Source of the DNA: Paracyclopina nana
Taxonomy: Eukaryota; Arthropoda; Copepoda; Cyclopoida; Cyclopettidae
Direction: 5' to 3'
Assembly (NCBI GenBank): GCA_019096065.1
Contig: JAGUCH010000003.1
Span: 6,758,001-6,822,000 of the forward strand
Length of the DNA stretch: 64,000 nt
Below, piece after piece: positions 46,101 through 52,100 of this stretch; positions within the stretch are counted from its first letter, which is position 1, and each line of letters opens with the position of its first letter. Both the position numbers and the translations under genes were made by a program. The notes under the pieces are model-generated. The model was given only the letters and a program-made list of their open reading frames with translations. It had not been told where the DNA came from and did no database searches.

Positions 46101-49100
46101 CACACGTCGGTGCTACAATTTCAGTCCGAAGCGGCAATGACAACTGCAACTGTCACTGACGTTGCTCCATCTCCAGTTGCTGGGCCCAGTGGGCGGGCAA
46201 TTGTCCGTCAACCATCCCATTCGTGGTCGACCCGTGATAAGGACTCGGAAAATGTCAAAGAGTACATTGATTTGGCGGTGCAAAAGTTGACGGATTTGTT
46301 CAATGACAAGTTTGAAAAGCTCAGCAAAAAGATTGATAACAAATTTTTGGGTATCAAGGTAAGCAATTACTTCACTAGTATACAGTTTTAGCATATGTTA
46401 ATGTTGTAAAACACAATTTTAGGAAGTGAAGACGATGACCCGTAACATTCAGGAAAATGTCTCCAGCCTCTCTTTGAATGAAGGCGCTCGCATTTACGCA
46501 CAATCTCAATTGCTGGGCAATGCTGAGAACAAGAGAAATCATGGAGCATCCTGTTTCGACTCATCCCGTTTAACTTCATGGGCAAATCGGCTGACATTTT
46601 CTTCTCTTTTCATTACGTGCAAGAGCAGTTGGTTGAATTTCTGGCTCCTCACCTGCAATGCCTTAGTGACAAAGGCATGAATGTCTTTATTGGAAGGACG
46701 ACGATCAACAACCTCTTCACGGATTTGGCACGAGCCCATCTTATCTTTGGACTTATTAAAAAGTAAGTAATTCCGCTGTTTTGCGCTTATGTGCTAATTA
46801 GCATGTTGTCAATTCTTAATTAAAATTGGCGGTGTTCCTCAAAAGAGTTTATTGAACGTGCTAGCTGTACACAACTAATTCATGGCTGTCAAACGATCAT
46901 CAAATACGTTCTTTTCTTGTTTAGCTCTTTGAGATGCTGCACGATGATAAAGAGACCTCTGATGAAAGGCTACTTTAACATGGTCTTTAAAGGCCTGGTT
47001 CCTAGGATCAGGCATGCTAAGAGCCTTGATCCCAACAATTCAAACGACAACTTTTGTGACATTATGCACACTTGCGCTGTGGCTTTTTCGAATGACTACG
47101 GCAGCTATCTCACTCAAGTTGCTCACCAGTTTGGAGACATGGAGAAGTGTGTGCGATTCATCATGAAAATTGATAACTTGTTCTATGAGAAGAACAAGCA
47201 CAGTCTCCCGGCCGGCGTCACTAAATGGTCCGAAGAGGAGCATCACGCACAAGTTGCAGGCAGAAAGGAACTCGCACGAGTCTTCAAGTTGAAAGAAACG
47301 GAGGCTGCGAAGGAGTACCCTGATGAGGACCGAATCCTGTCTGACCTATGTGCAAATGCGGGAGTTGAAGCTGATGAAAACGAAACGATCGACATTATTA
47401 TGGCGTCCGCCTATTTGCAGGGATACGATCCTTTTGCACTAACGTTTGACCCAAGCTCTAAGCTTCCTGAGGTACTTAATAATGTGATAACACCAGAATT
47501 ATTGGTTGCTGACATATTTCCTCATTTCAGCTGGCATCGTTCTACAACTCGGCAAAGATGCGGAACAAGGACATTTTGGCCTTGGTCCACAAGTATTCAG
47601 CCGATGCAAGAAACAACATTCCAGCCGTTGTCGTTGATGAGGCGAGAAGGCGCGGAGGAAAGAAGAAACGTGTTGACGATGCTGCTGACAATCCATCTAC
47701 CAGTGCTAAGGGTGCTGACAAAGGAACGCCTGCAAAACGTCAGAGGATTGGTGGCAAATCTCCAAGGAAGAGGTTTCCCTTTTCGCAGCACATGGCCGAT
47801 AAGGCAAAGAAGAAAATTTCTGATGAATTTGAAGAAGAGGACGAGTACTCAAGCTCTGAGGACTTCATGGAAAGTGCTAGGGAAATGAAGAAGCAAATGA
47901 GCCTTGCTCAAGAAATTTTGGCTAACAACAGAAAGGCCGAGGAAAGGCTAAAGAAGACTGGCACCACATCTATGTCCTCTGTTCCACCAGTAAGCCCATA
48001 GTTTACTACTCAACCTTGACTTTTTAACCCAAATGGCCCAATTATTCCATTTTTTATTTCACCTAATCAATTAATTATTTCAACTATGATTTTATACACT
48101 TCTTACAATTCTATAAGAGTCGTCGTTTCCTTTTCAGGATCCCTCTGCTACCACTGACACTATTGAGCCAACTCCTTCCACTTCGACGGCCGATGAGAGT
48201 GGACAAGTGTACACAGAAGACGCTATCAAGACTCCTCCTCGTAACTAGATAACTATGTGTATAGCTTTCATGCATGTCTAATTGACAATTGTCAATTTAT
48301 TTCGGTAACATGCAATATTTCAATTTTTGGGTGATAACAAGAAAATTCGTAGTGATAAATAAATAACACTGTTTGATGATGACATACTCTTGTAATATTT
48401 GTGTTCAAGGCATGAGAGGCCTTCAACAAGGCCTAAACCTAGGCATAAAAGGGCGTGAGCTGCAGCGTCGGGGGCCTCCACTTTTAATCCACATATGCTG
48501 TCGTTTGCTGTCTTGCATGTCCTACGAGAGAAAAAAAAAAGATTGCATTACATTATCAGCAATGGAAAAGTAGCAAAGTCTACGCCATTATGGTGTGTCC
48601 AGTCGTAACGGCTACCCATTACATTTCCGATGTCACGGCTGGAAGCGACTCAAAATTGGCTTTTACAGGAGTAGAATACAAATTTTGATCATAGATTTAA
48701 TGTTGTGTACAAGCAATTCACGACTTAATACTATGGCATTATCTTAACCTTAAGTTGCATATAATGTACTTTCCAGCTGAGATCAAGCTGAGCTACTACG
48801 AGTTGTTTACAACGCTCAAACAAAATATAAAAACCAAAAAGCAGAAGTGGGGAATATTTTGGGTAATTGTTTGGTGGGGTAGTTCCAGAATGTCGCACAC
48901 TTCCTGTGTTAGAAAGTTAGTTTGGCACGCTGTGTCCATTAGGACATTAATATCGGCATACGAGCCCGTTTTGGGGTTGATTAAGCGCGCTGGGGCAACA
49001 AAATAGGAGAGCATTGAAGTTTTATTAGTCATCAAGGCTACATTGGCAGGGACTGTCCCTGTAGCTTCTTCGGCCTGGTTTTTGTGAGATTTGGCAAGTT

Positions 49101-52100
49101 CTTTCAGGAAGTTCATCAAATCTTTGGTGGTCACGTCTTCGTCTTGATCGTTGGGAGTCGGCGTAGCTGCTGCAGCTACGGCGTCGGGGCAAAGCAGATA
49201 GTTATGGCGAAGAGATTTGCATACTCGACAGGCCCACTTCTTTTCGCATTGCTGGACTCTATGTTGGCCCAGCAAGCACCTATAGCACGCTCTGTGTTGC
49301 ATGGCTATGTTTTTTCGGTCTTGAGGTTTCAAGCTTTGGAATTTCGGGCATTTTAGCAGGGTGTGCTTGTCCAAGCAAATGGGGCAATTGCTGAAAGATT
49401 TGTACTTGCTGTCTCTTGGGGTCGTCGTGGTCGCCAGGACTAAAGTAGACTCTTTCTCACTGTCATAGTCCGAGGACTCGTCGCTGGCCACTGTGGCCAG
49501 CGCGGTTTTGGATTTCTTGTGAGCTACGGCGTCAGAGTTGAAGAGTTGGTTCAACTGGGCCTCGCACCAATCATCAAATATTTGGAACGTGAACCCTTTT
49601 GGGCTAAGAACCTGGCAATAGTGGTTGAATGCTTCCTTGGCTTTCGCGGTGAAGTGCAAAGAATTTCGAGTTCGACCGTGGTGACTACTGAGGTTGGTCC
49701 CTGGGATTTGTTGTAGTTGGACTGCCAATTGTCCCACTGCGGCCTGAGCCTCTGTTATGGACTCGAGGCTAGTGTGGTCGATGACTTCCAGGCTGTGCAG
49801 CGAGTTGTAGGCGTAGTCGATCTGGCGTTCCACGTTGCCGTATTTGTGCTCCAGTTTTTGCAGGGCCAAACGATAGTTTTCAGGTGTGCGTGGCAAATAC
49901 ATGTAGGCCCTACTTGCTGGCCCACCCGCAGTTTTTTCGCACAGTCGACCAAACTTTTCGGCTACTGAAATGGTCGGGTTGTCATGGATGAGAAATTTGA
50001 AATTATTTTTAAACGAGAAGTACTCCGACGGGATTTTTCCTGTGAAGGGCTCCAAGTCGAGTGGCTTCAACTTGATGTTTTGGTACAGTCCATAATTTTG
50101 GTTGTCTGGTGGGGCCATGACTTGTGGCGTAGGTGTCCTCGACTGTCGAGGACGTCCAGACGGGTTGAAGTCGTCGTTGTCTGAATGGGGTTCGTTGTCG
50201 TCCCGCCAGGGGTCATCCGGATCGTCATCCCCTGGTGGCCCTCCGCCTGGATTCTGGCGACGACTCGGAGGTCTTCTGTCGTGGGAATCACGAGAGTTGT
50301 TGTTTGAGTTTGGATGATTTCCCGACCAGCCGCCACCCGGTCCTCTGGGTGGTCCCCCTGGGGGTCCACCCCCCCCCGTTATTGTACGCACGCCCTCTAC
50401 CTCGGTAAGGGGGGCGATTGCGATCTTGGGAGGAGTCATTCATTTTCGCAGCCTTAGCCCTTGAGGCTACTGATTGATAGAATGATGGATCCGCCGGGGT
50501 GTCAAAAAAGGTGACGTGCTGAGTTGCCGTTTGGTTGTTGTTATGGCTTGGTCGTGGTGGAGGCCGCTCATGTTCATCGTCTGACGATGACGAGTCGTCT
50601 GGCACACTGTGCCAAGAGGCATTGAAGAACGGCTGAGGTACGACTTCATTTAGAGGCCGTTTGATATATTGGTTAGCCTTCGTGGTGGTTGATTGTGTGA
50701 GTTGTCTAATATCGTGGTTGATCGTCTCGTATTTGGCGTCGAGATGAGGGTGGTCGGAAATCATTTGATAAGTCTCTCTCAACTTCTGCTGCAGAAGTTG
50801 GGCCAGCGACTTGATCATTCTTGGGTCCTTCTTGGCTTGTATTTCGCGCTCCAGGTTGTGTGCCATGCCTTGAACGGCGATCATTGTTTCACGGTAGTTG
50901 TCGTCTACTTGCTGAGAATTCATCTGTAGGGTGGTTTCTGCCATGGCCCAGCTCGTCTGGTAATCCTCAGCCTCGGCTTGGGCGGTATTGATAATTTGAA
51001 CCAGAGGGCCGTCCAATGATTGCACAAATTTGGAGTTGGCAAACAAAGGGTTTTGCTGCAGAATGTGGTTTCTTTCCACCACAGCTGCTGACAGATCTTC
51101 AATGAGCCTTGCGGCCTCAGCCCTTTCTTGAGGTCTCGTGTTGATTGCCTCCAACATGGCCTTTATAGCGGCCTTGATTTTTGAGCGGATATCCAAGTAC
51201 TTGCTGTCTAAGTCTGACATATCACACAGCAGTTGTTGATCTTGGAGCCGGTCGGAGGTCGCGACTAGATTGGATTTAGTAGTGGTGACAGGCTTTGTGA
51301 TGGCTGGCGTGGTATCTGTGGGCGGTCGAGTATTCGGGGCGGCGAATGCAGAAGCTCTGGCTTCATTTCCAGGAAATGTGGTCGGTGGGTTTGTTGGTCT
51401 TTGAGCGCCCTCTGTCGATGTGACCTCAACGTGGGCGGGGATGCTCCCTAATGATCCCGCCCTGGACATAGGAGGCAGGTTGAATCTGGGAAGGGTCAAC
51501 TCATTTTCCTTCCTTTTTTCTTCAGCCTCCACTTGTAGTTGAGCGCGTCTGTGCAGTTCGGCCAATTCTTTCTTCTGCCGCTCAATCTCGTCTCGCTCTT
51601 TTTTCAACGTCTCCCTGACTTCTTTTTCTTGAGCTTCCATTTGTTTCAGCTTCATAATTTCTCGTGTCATCTGTTGCGTCAGGGAAACTTGAGTTTGTTT
51701 ACTTTGCTCGTTCATCATCTTGATGCGAACCTCGTCGAGATTGGCCACATAGTATCCGAGTGACATAACTTCTTGTTCCACTCCCAACAACAGTTGTTGA
51801 GAGGCGGCTGATGGAAGAGTTTTGGTGTATTCTTTGGCGGCTGCCTGCAGTTGATCGATGATCACGGCCCCATTGTCGCCGAGGTCACGCAAGTTGTTCA
51901 CTCGGTAAGAAGAGTCCTTGACGGCCACGATTGCTTCTTTGGCGAATATCTCCGCATTTTTCTTGGCCTTGTCGAAAACAGCTTCCTTCTGCTTTGAGTC
52001 CTCCCGCATGGTGGACAGGTTGGTCGCTGAGTGTCGAGACACCGCTGGTTGCTCTTGGTAAGATCCGCCTGATGAAGACGCGCTGCCCGGCCTACTTCCT

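Larger units (their letters stand above)
41280..48852. mobile_element. CACTA/EnSpm-like DNA transposon nested in the BEL element
   Basis: The 7573-bp element is bounded by perfect 17-bp inverted repeats CCCCACTTCTGCTTTTT (41280-41296 and 48836-48852). It is flanked by a 2-bp AA duplication (41278-41279, 48853-48854; TT on the BEL sense strand). Removing the element with one copy of the dinucleotide rejoins the BEL reading frame exactly, which fixes the boundaries. It carries two divergent genes: a minus-strand transposase and a plus-strand seven-exon gene. The transposase resembles the Tnp2-type transposases of CACTA/EnSpm elements. The tip is CCCCACTT rather than CACTA or CACTG, so subfamily placement is uncertain. 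Confidence 0.9.

Noticed and set aside
46925-47000. Second frameshift in the nested partner gene at the start of exon 5
   Set aside because: Using the donor after 46762 (phase 2) joins exon 5 in the observed open frame, so no frame change is needed there.
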